Shown here: positions 26,803 through 35,230 of the stretch, piece after piece
How the letters are laid out: each line of letters begins with the position of its first letter
Numbering within the stretch: position 1 is the first letter of the stretch
Assembly: GCA_016350165.1 (NCBI GenBank)
Contig: CP066225.1
Span: forward strand, 3,658,001-3,722,000
Origin: Planctomycetota bacterium
Lineage (GTDB): Bacteria; Planctomycetota; Phycisphaerae; Phycisphaerales; Phycisphaeraceae
Length of the DNA stretch: 64,000 nucleotides
Direction: 5' to 3'
Notes under the pieces: model-generated
What the model was told of the DNA's origin: nothing
Database searches by the model: none
The model's input: the letters and a program-made list of their open reading frames with translations, nothing else
Position numbers and translations under genes: made by a program

Positions 26803-26827
26803 GTTTGTTGAGGTGTTTGATAATTGT

Positions 26828-27331
26828 TTATTCTGCGACGGGGATGTCTTCGGGGATTGCAGCAGTTTGGTTCTTGCGGAACTCAATGTACCTGGCTTCT
26901 ATCTCTTTGTTAGATGTGGCAAGAATAGAAGCGGCGAAGAGTGCTGCGTTGACGGCGCCGTGTGAACCCATAGACATTGTGCCGACGGGGATGCCCTTTG
27001 GCATGTTGCATGTTGAGAGGAGTGCATCGAGGCCGCCCATGAGCTTGCCGTCCATAGGGACGCCGAGGACGGGGATGTGTGTATATGCAGCCATGACACC
27101 TGCGAGGTGAGCAGACATGCCAGCGGCGGCGATAACGACTTTGATGCCGCGTTCAGCTGCGGTGGTTGCGAACTTGTGTGCACGTTCAGGTGTACGGTGA
27201 GCGGAACAGATTTTCATCTCATAGGGGATGTTTAGTTCATCAAGGATGTCCGCACATTTTTTCATAGTGGGAGCGTCTGATGGTGAGCCCATGACGATGC
27301 CGACGAGGGGGTTGGATTGTTGCGTATTCAT
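26828..27331 (-). CDS. purE: N5-carboxyaminoimidazole ribonucleotide mutase
   Basis: This protein of 167 residues starts at MNTQQSNP; the frame also runs 13 codons upstream. Class I PurE converts N5-CAIR to CAIR in purine synthesis. The signature GIVMGSPSDAPTMKKC is near the N terminus, SAHRTPERAH carries the catalytic His, and AAAGMSAHLAGV with GVPMDGKLMGGLDALLS completes the active site. The motif order is that of class I, which works with PurK; no purK is in the window. The gene stands alone. Confidence 0.95.
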   Translation of the reverse strand: MNTQQSNPLVGIVMGSPSDAPTMKKCADILDELNIPYEMKICSAHRTPERAHKFATTAAERGIKVVIAAAGMSAHLAGVMAAYTHIPVLGVPMDGKLMGGLDALLSTCNMPKGIPVGTMSMGSHGAVNAALFAASILATSNKEIEARYIEFRKNQTAAIPEDIPVAE

Positions 27332-27699
27332 GGCAGGAGTATAGCGGAGGGTGAGGGATTGTTTCAACATGGGGACTGAAATGATGCGGATAGATGTGAA
27401 AAATAAGGGGTTACAGAAGAAGAGTGCAAGAATGGGGAAAGTGATGGGTGGTGTCGCATCAGTGTGAGATGAGGTTGTCTTATGATGTGATCGTTGAGTT
27501 AAGGGAGGGGGAAAGCGAACTGTAGGAAGGTTCGAAGCAATAGGTTTGGGTGGGGATGATTAAAGTGGGGGAGGGTACTGGAGGCCTGCATTCCGGGGCG
27601 GGCTTCCGGGGCGGTATGGGGGAGTTATGAGAGGAGGGCGGTTGTAGATGTCATACGTAAGTGTGATGTCCGAAGCTGAGGATTTAGGGAGGGGATTTT
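27332..27699. other. Gap upstream of purE
   Basis: The stretch is purine-rich on the plus strand. It contains a tandem direct repeat TTCCGGGGCGG at about 27592 and 27606. No gene or terminator is recognised; the purE promoter should lie at its left end. Confidence 0.4.
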
Positions 27700-28452
27700 T
27701 TATGCACTATTATTGAACGTACTTTCAGATTGTCGTTCTATTAGCTTGCGGAGTTCCTTTATTTCATGTTTTAACTCAATTATTTCCTTCGTTTGATTCT
27801 CTTCATCTGATTCTTGGAACCAGGTTGCAATAAAACCTGTAAAAGTTCCGAATATTCCCAATCCCCATATCATTAACAATGCAGCAACTAGTCGTCCTTC
27901 CATTGTTACAGGAAACTTGTCGCCATAACCAACAGTTGTGATTGTGGTAATTGACCACCAAATTGCTTCTTGAGCATTGTGAATGTTTGATGTTTCAGCT
28001 TTCTCTGCACTGAGAATGGCGATACTCGAAAATGCGATTAAGAAAATTGATGCAATAAATGCTGCAAAGAAAGTGTTGCCCGCGTTTCGAAGTAGAACAA
28101 AGTCCGTTAGTGTTTTAGCTGCTCGAATTCCACGTAGAAGTCTTAATGCGCGTAGTATTCTAGTTATTCTGAAATATCGTAATGCGTCTATCATGGGTAT
28201 GCAGGACAATAAATCTAACAAGCCCCATCCCATCAAATATGCTTTTTTCTTATCTGTTTTGATTGTGTTCCGTATAAAGTCGGCAGCGAACACAATGCAG
28301 ATGCATAAATCCATAAATTGCAAAATGTATTGAACATCATCTGATAACGTCATTAGAGCTTCGATGGTGAGTAATACCAGCACCAGAATACTCAATATGA
28401 TCATAAGTATCTGATAAGTTGGATTTGTCCGGTTCGCTTTTTTGTATGGCAT
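27700..28452 (-). CDS. Voltage-gated potassium channel-like protein
   Basis: This 250-residue protein has six membrane segments. S4 is very clear: arginine at every third residue (92, 95, 98, 101, 104, 107, 110), as in voltage sensors. The selectivity filter TVGYGD is at 173-178, followed by the pore-lining S6. The C terminus (about 215-245) is a charged coiled coil (ELKHEIKELRKLIERQ) that probably holds the tetramer together. The family (KvAP/Kch-like) conducts K+ across the inner membrane. Base use is more A/T-rich and balanced than in the flanking genes. Confidence 0.92.
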   Translation of the reverse strand: MPYKKANRTNPTYQILMIILSILVLVLLTIEALMTLSDDVQYILQFMDLCICIVFAADFIRNTIKTDKKKAYLMGWGLLDLLSCIPMIDALRYFRITRILRALRLLRGIRAAKTLTDFVLLRNAGNTFFAAFIASIFLIAFSSIAILSAEKAETSNIHNAQEAIWWSITTITTVGYGDKFPVTMEGRLVAALLMIWGLGIFGTFTGFIATWFQESDEENQTKEIIELKHEIKELRKLIERQSESTFNNSA

Positions 28453-28606
28453 TTATTGCCCCGTGGAGGTTGGTTTTTTTCTCAGAATCATACAGGATGG
28501 TCCCTTCCATGAAAATGAATATACATAAAGATAAAAGTGTGATGAAAGGAATGTGTTTGAGTGGCCTAGAATCTGTCGATGTGTTTGGTTGGATATACTT
28601 TGATTG

Positions 28607-29047
28607 ATGGGATGGCTTATGTTGAAATGGATGTGTAAAACGCGGGCGACCGGGTGGGTGATATTGATACGATTGATGGTGGGATGTGTGTTTTTATCTG
28701 AAGGGATACAGAAGTTTTTGTTTCCTGAGGAAATTGGGAGTGGGCGGTTTGTGAAGATTGGTATACCGTGGCCGGAGTTTAGTACTGGTTTTACAGGGGT
28801 GTTTGAAATCTTGTGTGGGGGTTTGGTGTTATTGGGATTGTTGACGAGAGGAGCGGTGTTGCCATTGATTGTAATTATGTGTGTAGCGATTGCGGCAACA
28901 AAGATTCCGATTTTTATGGATGAAGGGTTTTGGAGGATGGCACATGAGAGTCGAACAGATTGGTCGATGTTGTTAGGGAGTTTGTTTTTGTTAGCAGTTG
29001 GTGGTGGGAAGTTGTCGCTGGATGGTTTGTTAATCAAGAAGGTATGA
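28607..29047 (+). CDS. DoxX family membrane protein
   Basis: This 146-residue protein has four membrane helices. The DoxX pattern is seen as RLMVGCVFLSEGIQKFLFP, followed by FEILCGGLVLLGLLTRGAVLPL. The family is linked to respiratory or redox functions (a thiosulfate:quinone oxidoreductase subunit in archaea), but most bacterial members are uncharacterised. The start could be the TTG at 28604, the ATG at 28607 or the ATG at 28619. A terminator shared with the next, convergent gene follows. Confidence 0.82.
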   Translation: MGWLMLKWMCKTRATGWVILIRLMVGCVFLSEGIQKFLFPEEIGSGRFVKIGIPWPEFSTGFTGVFEILCGGLVLLGLLTRGAVLPLIVIMCVAIAATKIPIFMDEGFWRMAHESRTDWSMLLGSLFLLAVGGGKLSLDGLLIKKV

Positions 29048-29054
29048 GGGAGAA

Positions 29055-29069
29055 CTAATCGGTGAATAG
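29055..29069. repeat. Degenerate CTAAT..TAG palindrome
   Basis: CTAATCGGTGAATAG lies seven bases after the DoxX stop codon and resembles CTAATCGATGATTAG at the GNAT gene, with two mismatches. Confidence 0.35.
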
Positions 29070-29077
29070 AAAAAATA

Positions 29078-29108
29078 AAAAAGCGACTGACGAATCAGCC
29101 GCTTTAAT
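29078..29108. terminator. Bidirectional terminator
   Basis: AAAGCG-A-CTGA pairs with TCAG-C-CGCTTT between the convergent DoxX and PEP-CTERM genes, with A/T-rich flanks. Confidence 0.8.
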
Positions 29109-29139
29109 TTGTTATTGTGTTCGCATTAAGTGTTGAGTT

Positions 29140-30162
29140 TTAGTGTTTTCTGCGGAGAAGTGCGAGGCTACCGAGGCCGAGAAGCGCGAGCGAGGCTGGT
29201 TCTGGGATAGCGGTGTAGTTGATGTTAAGTACAGGACGGTAGTCAAGATTTGAATCGTTGAGGATACCAACAGCAGCAGGGCGAGCTGTTGTAGTTGGAA
29301 GTGCATTATTTTTATCTACATTAACATCGCGTCCAACAATCATGAAGCCAGCATTCATGGGGTCAGCAATCCATTCTTCGATGAGTTCTGCTGAAAGGTC
29401 AATGACAAATGTCATTGCTGCTTGTGGGTTATTTACACCATCGATAACGTCTGAAGGTGAGTACATGTTTTTGGTTGGTACCCAAGATTCAATGCCTTCA
29501 TCATCAAAAACACGTCTGTTAAGATTGACTTCTTCGCCGTTAACAAGAGTTTGGCTGATGTTTAGGGCATCATAATCACTTGGCTGAATGCCGTAGAATG
29601 ATTTTGCACCATCTTCGGTAGCACTTGCCCATTGTTTGTAGTCTTCGCCACCAATGTAGCCTTTATAAGCGCCGCATGTCACGTCATTCCAACCCTTGAG
29701 AAGGGTATCGCCAAATTTCCAACCAGCATTCGCTTCTTTTAATGCGACAACATCAAACGCAAAGCTTGGAGCTGCAGCTTGGCGGTCATAAAGTGTGAGT
29801 TCAAGTGTACCGCCGCTGATGGATTGGTAGTTGTCTATCATACTTGAAACATCAAAACGCATGAGGGGCATGCGAAGGCTTTCTTGTACGACATGATCGT
29901 ATCCAGCTTCACTGTGAGTGGCAGGTGTCCAATCATGTGTAGTTGTACTACCAACAGATGCACCGTTCCAACCGCCATATGAGGTCATACGATCAAGCGT
30001 TGTGGTTGACATGATGCCACCGTCATTCGATGTATCGAGTGTGTATGTCGCACCAGTGAATGGATCGGCGTTACCTACTTTGTAGGTTGCCATTTCGGCA
30101 GAAGCGACACCTGTGATGAGTGTGCAGACTGGAAGTGTGAAAAGTAGTGATTTGAAACGCAT
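29140..30162 (-). CDS. PEP-CTERM protein with DNRLRE-like domain
   Basis: This 340-residue protein has a signal peptide (cut near VASAEM) and the sorting tail IPEPASLALLGLGSLALLRRKH. The body has the look of a jelly-roll, DNRLRE-type domain: RFDVSSM, GGTLELTLYD, FDVVALKEANAGWKFGD and a late FVIDLSAELIEEWI strand-helix. Such domains are common in exported carbohydrate-associated proteins. A strong ribosome site, AAGGAG, precedes the start. It stands alone, with a 562-base gap upstream. Confidence 0.8.
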   Translation of the reverse strand: MRFKSLLFTLPVCTLITGVASAEMATYKVGNADPFTGATYTLDTSNDGGIMSTTTLDRMTSYGGWNGASVGSTTTHDWTPATHSEAGYDHVVQESLRMPLMRFDVSSMIDNYQSISGGTLELTLYDRQAAAPSFAFDVVALKEANAGWKFGDTLLKGWNDVTCGAYKGYIGGEDYKQWASATEDGAKSFYGIQPSDYDALNISQTLVNGEEVNLNRRVFDDEGIESWVPTKNMYSPSDVIDGVNNPQAAMTFVIDLSAELIEEWIADPMNAGFMIVGRDVNVDKNNALPTTTARPAAVGILNDSNLDYRPVLNINYTAIPEPASLALLGLGSLALLRRKH

Positions 30163-30724
30163 AGTTTCTCCTTTCTCTCTATTGCATGTGCTTTTGCTAC
30201 GTCAGCTGATGAATTAGATTTGAGAACACGTAGACATAACTATCGCGCTCCAGCTTATGACGCAGGATCAATCAGAATGCTTAAAACGAAATTAAAAAAA
30301 CGTTGGTACACCAATGGACATGACAGGTTCACTGGGCGGTACCGAGTAATAAAAATGCAAATGGTCTTGGGTTAGTTCTATGCTTCTAACTGGACCATTG
30401 CGTCCCTCTTCAGGTTCAAATTTAAGCCAAGACTGAAAAACTTCAATTGACCGAGATCGTTTTTGTCGAAAAAGTTATGTCCCGTCGGAAATGATAAAAA
30501 ATGGTATTTAGAGAATAGTTGATAGATGATTGTAATTAGTTGCAATTAAAAGCTTTACGGTTGATTAATTGTTGCTGTCGGGAAAGCTTTATTAGAGGGT
30601 AGATGGAGCTTGAATGTGTGATTTGTTGAAGAAAAACTGCTTGTGATGTTGGTGGGATAGGTAATTTGAATGGGTCGCGTACATGTTTGGGTGTTAGCAT
30701 GGGAGGCTTGGTGGGAATGGGTAA
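30163..30724. other. Gap upstream of the PEP-CTERM gene
   Basis: This AT-rich stretch holds a long interrupted hairpin (30360-30399). A short TTGGT-ACA-CCAA hairpin is near 30303. The word ATTTGAGA (30214-30221) also occurs in the palindromes at 21004 and 58118. No gene is recognised. Confidence 0.4.
30360..30399. other. Interrupted stem-loop
   Basis: AATGGTC..GTTAG pairs with CTAAC..GACCATT around a 10-base loop. There is no T run on either strand, so it is not a simple terminator. It lies about 200 bases upstream of the PEP-CTERM start and may be a leader structure or a protein site. Confidence 0.4.
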
Positions 30725-31582
30725 TCAAACAAGGTCGAGCCATGCTTCAGGGAGGACTTCGAGCCAGAAGCGGCCATGAAGTTTTTTTACGAAGACTTTG
30801 CAACCAAAAGTTTGTGTGAGCGACTCGGGTGTGATGATGTCATTGGGGTTCCCTTGGTGGATAAATTTGCCTTGGTTCATGAGAAAGACTTTTGAAGTGC
30901 GTGGTGATAGTTCTTCAACATGGTGGGTAATCATGATGAGGGCAGGGGCATTGGGTTTGGCGAGGATGGTTTCGATTGTGGCAAGGACCTGCTCGCGGCC
31001 AGCTATGTCCAAGCCTGCGGTTGGTTCGTCCAAAATAAGCAATTCAGGTTGATGAACTAGTGCACGAGCGATGAGTGCGCGGCGTTGCTCACCGGTTGAA
31101 AGTGTGGCGAGGCGATGATCTTTACGATGTGAGAGGCCGACGATATCGAGGTACTGACGTGCTTGCTCAATCTGCTCATCGGATGGGACATCGTATAAAC
31201 CGACGGTGGCGAAGAAGCCAGTACAGACAGCTTGAGTGGTAGAAAGACGAGCATCAACGACGGCACCGGTGTTGTGATAGTTGGATGTGTCGGTTGTTGG
31301 ATTGACGATGCCGATACGCTTTCGGAGTTTGGGCATGTGGGTTTGGCCGATGGTTTCGCCGAGGACATTGAGCGTACCCGAGGTGAGGAACATATTGCCA
31401 AGAATGGCGCGTGCGAAAGTAGTTTTACCACAACCGTTGGGGCCGAGGATGGCTATAGCTTCGCCTTGTTTAATTGTGCAGCATAGATTGTCGAGAATAA
31501 CTGTGCCGTTTCGCACGAGTGAAATGCTCTTTGCTTCGACGGCATACTGCTTAATTGTGGGGTTATTAGCTTGATTGCTCAT
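30725..31582 (-). CDS. ABC transporter ATP-binding protein
   Basis: This 285-residue ATPase starts at MSNQANNPT, because the longer open frame runs into the divergent peptidase gene; Met at 31663 is an alternative. Walker A is GPNGCGKTT, the signature is LSTGEQRR, Walker B is LLILDEP and the H-loop is MITHHVEE. The sequence resembles single-domain ATPases such as YlmA/ModF-like proteins, and no permease gene is next to it. Its job (transport or a soluble regulatory role) is therefore unclear. A GNP/Q-loop segment with an extended VNPTTDTSNYHNTGAVVDA insert is unusual. Confidence 0.85.
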   Translation of the reverse strand: MSNQANNPTIKQYAVEAKSISLVRNGTVILDNLCCTIKQGEAIAILGPNGCGKTTFARAILGNMFLTSGTLNVLGETIGQTHMPKLRKRIGIVNPTTDTSNYHNTGAVVDARLSTTQAVCTGFFATVGLYDVPSDEQIEQARQYLDIVGLSHRKDHRLATLSTGEQRRALIARALVHQPELLILDEPTAGLDIAGREQVLATIETILAKPNAPALIMITHHVEELSPRTSKVFLMNQGKFIHQGNPNDIITPESLTQTFGCKVFVKKLHGRFWLEVLPEAWLDLV

Positions 31583-31721
31583 ACGATCATGATAGCGGTT
31601 GGATGGGGCTGTGTCGCTGAGTGAAAGTGCGGAAGTAGGCATGTGTAGGGGATTGCTGGCCATGGCAGTAGATGTGGGAGTGAGTATGATTATGGTGTAT
31701 CTATATAGATAAGGAATTGGC

Positions 31722-32975
31722 ATGGCAACAAAAATAAAACAAGCACGCAAAATCAGTTTTACCGACAAGCAATGTGAGCAGTTTGAAAAGTTGTTGGTTG
31801 AAGTCACATCTTTGCCGACAGCGACGGGGTGTGAGCAAGCGGTGTTTCGTTATCTGTATGATTGGGCTGCAAGACGAAGCTGGGTGACGATTAAACATGA
31901 TCAGTGGGGAAACATGGTATTTAGCTTTAAGGGTGCGAGGAAAGTGAAGCCGATTTTAATCACGACGCATTTGGATCACCCGGCTTTTGTAGTTGTGGAT
32001 GTTGAAGATGATGGCAAGACGGTTTGGGCTGATTTTCGTGGTGGTGTGTTAGATGATTATTTTGTAGATGCAGCAGTGAGGTGGTGGCCGCGTATTGCAG
32101 AGTGTAGCGTGAACGATGTGAGTCGGGGTAAGTTTAAAAAGCACGATTCATATTTAGATTTGGTTGATCAGAGTGGAAGTATGAAGGGCAAAATTACTGA
32201 GCTACAACCGATTTGTGAAAAAGATGGAAGATTGTATAAACGAGTAAAGATACATTTTACCCGTAAAATTAAGGTAAAAATCGGTGATGTGATAACTTGG
32301 GATTTGCCTGCGAGTTGCATTGTCCGTGGTAAGCTGCATGCAAGAGTATGTGATGACTTAGCCGCAACAGCAGCCTCACTTTGCGCATTTGATCGATGGT
32401 ATCAACGAAATAAAAACCAACTGAATCAAGCTTCTAATGTACAGTTAGTCTTTACGCGTGCAGAAGAAGTTGGATTTATCGGTGCAATTGGCGCATGCCA
32501 ATCAGGTTTACTCACAAAGGATGCAAGAATCATTGCACTTGAGAACTCAAAGAGTTTCGTGCATGATTCGCCACAAGGTGCAGGCCCTATCATTCGTGTG
32601 GGTGATCGCATTTCGACATTTAATGATGAGTTGAATGCTCAGATCGCTGCGATTTCACAAAAGATGGCAACGAAGGATGAGATGTTTAAGTATCAGCGAA
32701 AACTAATGGCTGGTGGTGCATGTGAAGCGACAGCGTATCAGTGCTTTGGGTATCAATCGACATGTCTGTGTTTGCCGTTGGTGAACTATCACAACATGAA
32801 TGAAGATAAGCAAAAGATCGACCGTGAAGTGATTGATCTCGCAGATTATCACAATTTTATTAAGTTGCTGGTTGGTATTTGTGAGTATTTGGATGACTTG
32901 GATGCGATCGGGATCAAATCATTGTCCGCTCAGTTGCATAAGCTGTTCAGCGAACGAAAAAATGTACTTTTATGA
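31722..32975 (+). CDS. Metallopeptidase of the M42/M20-like clan
   Basis: This 417-residue cytoplasmic protein carries the cocatalytic two-metal pattern of clan MH. The ligands are ITTHLDHPAF (His), RVCDDLA (bridging Asp), FTRAEEVGFIGA (the Glu pair), IALENSKS and NYHNMNE (His near the end). The M42 family comprises large aminopeptidases and endoglucanase-like enzymes that form dodecamers. The first metal motif reads H-L-D-H-P rather than the common H-M-D-E, so substrate range cannot be inferred. It is divergent from the ABC gene. Confidence 0.82.
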   Translation: MATKIKQARKISFTDKQCEQFEKLLVEVTSLPTATGCEQAVFRYLYDWAARRSWVTIKHDQWGNMVFSFKGARKVKPILITTHLDHPAFVVVDVEDDGKTVWADFRGGVLDDYFVDAAVRWWPRIAECSVNDVSRGKFKKHDSYLDLVDQSGSMKGKITELQPICEKDGRLYKRVKIHFTRKIKVKIGDVITWDLPASCIVRGKLHARVCDDLAATAASLCAFDRWYQRNKNQLNQASNVQLVFTRAEEVGFIGAIGACQSGLLTKDARIIALENSKSFVHDSPQGAGPIIRVGDRISTFNDELNAQIAAISQKMATKDEMFKYQRKLMAGGACEATAYQCFGYQSTCLCLPLVNYHNMNEDKQKIDREVIDLADYHNFIKLLVGICEYLDDLDAIGIKSLSAQLHKLFSERKNVLL

Positions 32976-33262
32976 AGTTTTTGCCACGTCTTAGTATGAG
33001 CGAACAGAGTTCTTGTGCCAAAAAATGAGATGCGCATCATCTGCGCTACAAGCAGTTACTTTTGCGCATTGTCGGTATTGATGCGCTGATGTTGATTGAG
33101 AAGCTTGTATTGATGTTTTATTAGGACTTTTGTGGAAAAATGCACGATAGAAGCCAGAAATTCTGTTTTTTTAGTTATTAAATGCGATAGAAAGTGAGTT
33201 TGGCACGCTTCTTGCGTTTAGTCAGGCACGGTTTGACGCATACGGTTTGCGTCTAGAAGTGA
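32976..33262. other. Gap holding the flagellar sigma-54 promoter
   Basis: This region separates the peptidase gene from the flagellar block. Its right end has a near-consensus sigma-54 promoter at 33200-33216. No other feature is seen. Confidence 0.6.
33200..33216 (+). promoter_or_regulatory. Sigma-54 (RpoN) promoter
   Basis: TTGGCACG-CTTC-TTGCG matches the -24/-12 consensus TTGGCACR-N4-TTGCW at every key base, with the invariant GG and GC correctly spaced. It faces the flagellar rod genes. RpoN control of rod and hook genes is common in polar flagellar systems; an enhancer-binding activator would be needed. Confidence 0.85.
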
Positions 33263-33502
33263 ATGAGTAAACGAATCAGAAAGAAGTGCCACATGGGCGG
33301 GTCCAGTGACCGACAAGGTGAGAAATCACTGCTTCAGCTATTACGCGAAGCAGATAGTGACAGGCCAGTCGAAGGCAACAGCCTTGGACGTGGTCTTGTA
33401 CGTCTTGCGCACCTTGCCACAGCAGTTCATCAAAATGAGATGCTTGCCAATCTGGATGCTTCAGACGATTCGTTACTTAAGCCAGCATCAAGCGGAGCTT
33501 GA
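33263..33502 (+). CDS. Possible small hydrophilic protein ahead of flgF
   Basis: This 79-codon frame starts shortly after the sigma-54 promoter and has codons like its neighbours. The product is charged and helical in the middle, with no known domain. A rival frame (33306-33509) overlaps it. The stretch may instead be an untranslated leader, since it ends in two GGA-loop hairpins. Low confidence. Confidence 0.35.
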   Translation: MSKRIRKKCHMGGSSDRQGEKSLLQLLREADSDRPVEGNSLGRGLVRLAHLATAVHQNEMLANLDASDDSLLKPASSGA

Positions 33503-33533
33503 TCGGTAACCAGAACGTCATGCGGAGCGTGAC
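33487..33533 (+). promoter_or_regulatory. Two GGA-triloop hairpins in the flgF leader
   Basis: ATCAAGC-GGA-GCTTGAT (33487-33503) and GTCATGC-GGA-GCGTGAC (33517-33533, one G-U pair) are 7-bp stems with different arms but the same GGA loop. GGA in a hairpin loop is the CsrA/RsmA recognition element. The second ends 18 bases before the flgF ATG. Confidence 0.7.
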
Positions 33534-33551
33534 AGGCATTAGCGGAAAACG

Positions 33552-34325
33552 ATGAACTACGGATTGTACATCTCTGCTTCAGGCGTCTTGACGAACATGT
33601 ATCGTCAGGATGTTTATGCCAATAATCTGGCGAACATGAACACCACCGGCTTCAAAGCTGATATGGCGGCTCTGATGCAGCGTGATCCCGAATCTGTGGA
33701 AGATGATTTGGGCATGGATGTTTCTCAGGATCTTCTGGACAAACTTGGCGGCGGCGTTCTTGCTGCACCTCAGTTCATTCAATTCAAGCAGGGTGACCTT
33801 GAGCTCACGAATAAATCGACAGATGTCGGTTTAGTACAGGCGAAGCAATTCTTTGCAGTTGGTGAAACGCAAAAGGATGGCAGTACAGCAATTCGTCTTA
33901 CACGTGATGGCAATTTTTCACGAAATAACGAGGGTTATCTGGTTCTTTCGAATGGCAATAAGGTGCTTGATGAAAACGATCAGCCGATTCAGCTACAAGC
34001 AGGGCCTCTTGAAATAACCAGCTCGGGCATGATCCGACAAAATGGTCAAGATGTTGCTCGATTACAAGTGGCTGAAGTACCTGATCCCAATACTCTCTAC
34101 AAAATCGGCAAAAATATGTTCGGTTTTAACTCAGATACACGCCAAATCATTGACTTACCAACCGTCAAACCAGGTCATCTCGAATCATCTGCAGTCGATC
34201 CTATTCGTGCAATGATGGACGTGATGGCAGCAAGCAAAGCAGTAACAAGTAACGCAAACATGATCAAGTACCACGATACACTCATGGATCATGCTGTGAA
34301 TCGATTAGGCAAAGTAACTGGCTGA
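33552..34325 (+). CDS. flgF: Flagellar basal-body rod protein FlgF
   Basis: This 257-residue member of the rod/hook family would form part of the proximal rod. The N-terminal motif is NLANMNTTGFKAD (family: NNLANxxTxGFK). The C-terminal helix, with DPIRAMMDVMAASKAVTSNANM, is the usual self-assembly segment. It lies directly before flgG, as in many flagellar operons, and is shorter and less canonical than FlgG, which favours FlgF. Its leader carries two GGA hairpins. Confidence 0.85.
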   Translation: MNYGLYISASGVLTNMYRQDVYANNLANMNTTGFKADMAALMQRDPESVEDDLGMDVSQDLLDKLGGGVLAAPQFIQFKQGDLELTNKSTDVGLVQAKQFFAVGETQKDGSTAIRLTRDGNFSRNNEGYLVLSNGNKVLDENDQPIQLQAGPLEITSSGMIRQNGQDVARLQVAEVPDPNTLYKIGKNMFGFNSDTRQIIDLPTVKPGHLESSAVDPIRAMMDVMAASKAVTSNANMIKYHDTLMDHAVNRLGKVTG

Positions 34326-34344
34326 TCGGATGAAAAACATGAAG

Positions 34345-34359
34345 CTAATCATTGATTAG
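34345..34359. repeat. Short palindrome CTAATCATTGATTAG
   Basis: This perfect 6-bp stem with a 3-base centre lies 20 bases after the flgF stop and belongs to the CTAAY..RTTAG family. Confidence 0.45.
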
Positions 34360-34396
34360 ATGATTGAGCCTTCGAAAGAGGAAACAGGAGTTAGGG

Positions 34397-35203
34397 ATGG
34401 CAATTTCGGCCCTACATTCAGCAGCTTCAGGATTATCTTCGCTGTCAACTTCGCTTGACGTGATCTCAAATAACCTTGCGAACATGAGCACCAAAGGTTA
34501 CAAGGCTTCGCGCGTCAATTTCGAGGATTTGCTTTATCAGCAAAAAGCACAGCCTGGTGTGCAGAATGATGAATCAGGTTTCCGTCCACATGGTTTACAA
34601 GTTGGTTTAGGTACACGTGTCAGCGGTACCAATATTGACTTTACACAAGGTGCACCTGTGGAGGATGCGGGTGATTTTTCCGTAGCAATCAATGGCGAAG
34701 GTTTCTTTCGTGTGCAAGTACTAAGCGGTCTGTCTGAAGACGGTTTTGGCTACACACGCGCAGGCAACTTTGCAACCAACAGCGAGAATGAACTTGTTCT
34801 TGGCACAACAAGTGGCCCAAGACTTGATCCGCCAATTCAGGTACCTGATGAAGCTGTTGATACACGAATTACTGATACAGGTCGTGTGTTTGCCATCATG
34901 GGCGATGGTACGGAAGAAGAATTGCAATCAATTCAGTTGTTTACCTTTGCTAATGCATCAGGTTTAACACAAATTGGTGGCAATGTTTATGTAGAAAGTG
35001 TCTCTTCAGGTCCAAACATTGAAGGTACACCAGGTGAAGGTCCATTTGGTCGCATACAACACGGTTACCTTGAATCTTCAAACGTCAATTCAACAACAGA
35101 ATTGATCACACTGATTACAACACAACGTGCTTTCGAAATGAACAGCCAAACAATCAAGGCTGCAGATGAAACACTCCAAGTAATCAGCAACTTGAGACAA
35201 TAA
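34397..35203 (+). CDS. flgG: Flagellar distal rod protein FlgG
   Basis: This 268-residue protein starts at MAISALHSAASGLSS after the ribosome site CAGGAG; the frame upstream to 34364 is not used. NNLANMSTKGYKASRVNFEDLLYQ is the classic FlgG N-terminal motif, including the FlgG-specific region after it. The C terminus has ESSNVNSTTELITLITTQRAFEMNSQTIK. FlgG forms the rigid distal rod crossing the periplasm. It fits with flgH and flgI downstream, which encode the rings around it. Confidence 0.95.
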   Translation: MAISALHSAASGLSSLSTSLDVISNNLANMSTKGYKASRVNFEDLLYQQKAQPGVQNDESGFRPHGLQVGLGTRVSGTNIDFTQGAPVEDAGDFSVAINGEGFFRVQVLSGLSEDGFGYTRAGNFATNSENELVLGTTSGPRLDPPIQVPDEAVDTRITDTGRVFAIMGDGTEEELQSIQLFTFANASGLTQIGGNVYVESVSSGPNIEGTPGEGPFGRIQHGYLESSNVNSTTELITLITTQRAFEMNSQTIKAADETLQVISNLRQ

Positions 35204-35230
35204 AATAATCGCATACAGCGGTTGATTAGA

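Noticed and set aside
27590-27620. Direct repeat TTCCGGGGCGG x2 as a mobile-element trace
   Set aside because: Only two copies, no inverted ends and no transposase nearby.
30400-30440. Possible tRNA T-arm (GGTTCAAAT) near 30411
   Set aside because: The stem around it does not pair, and no acceptor, D or anticodon arm can be drawn.
33306-33509. Second overlapping frame before flgF
   Set aside because: Overlaps the better candidate at 33263 in another frame, and its product has no coding signature.
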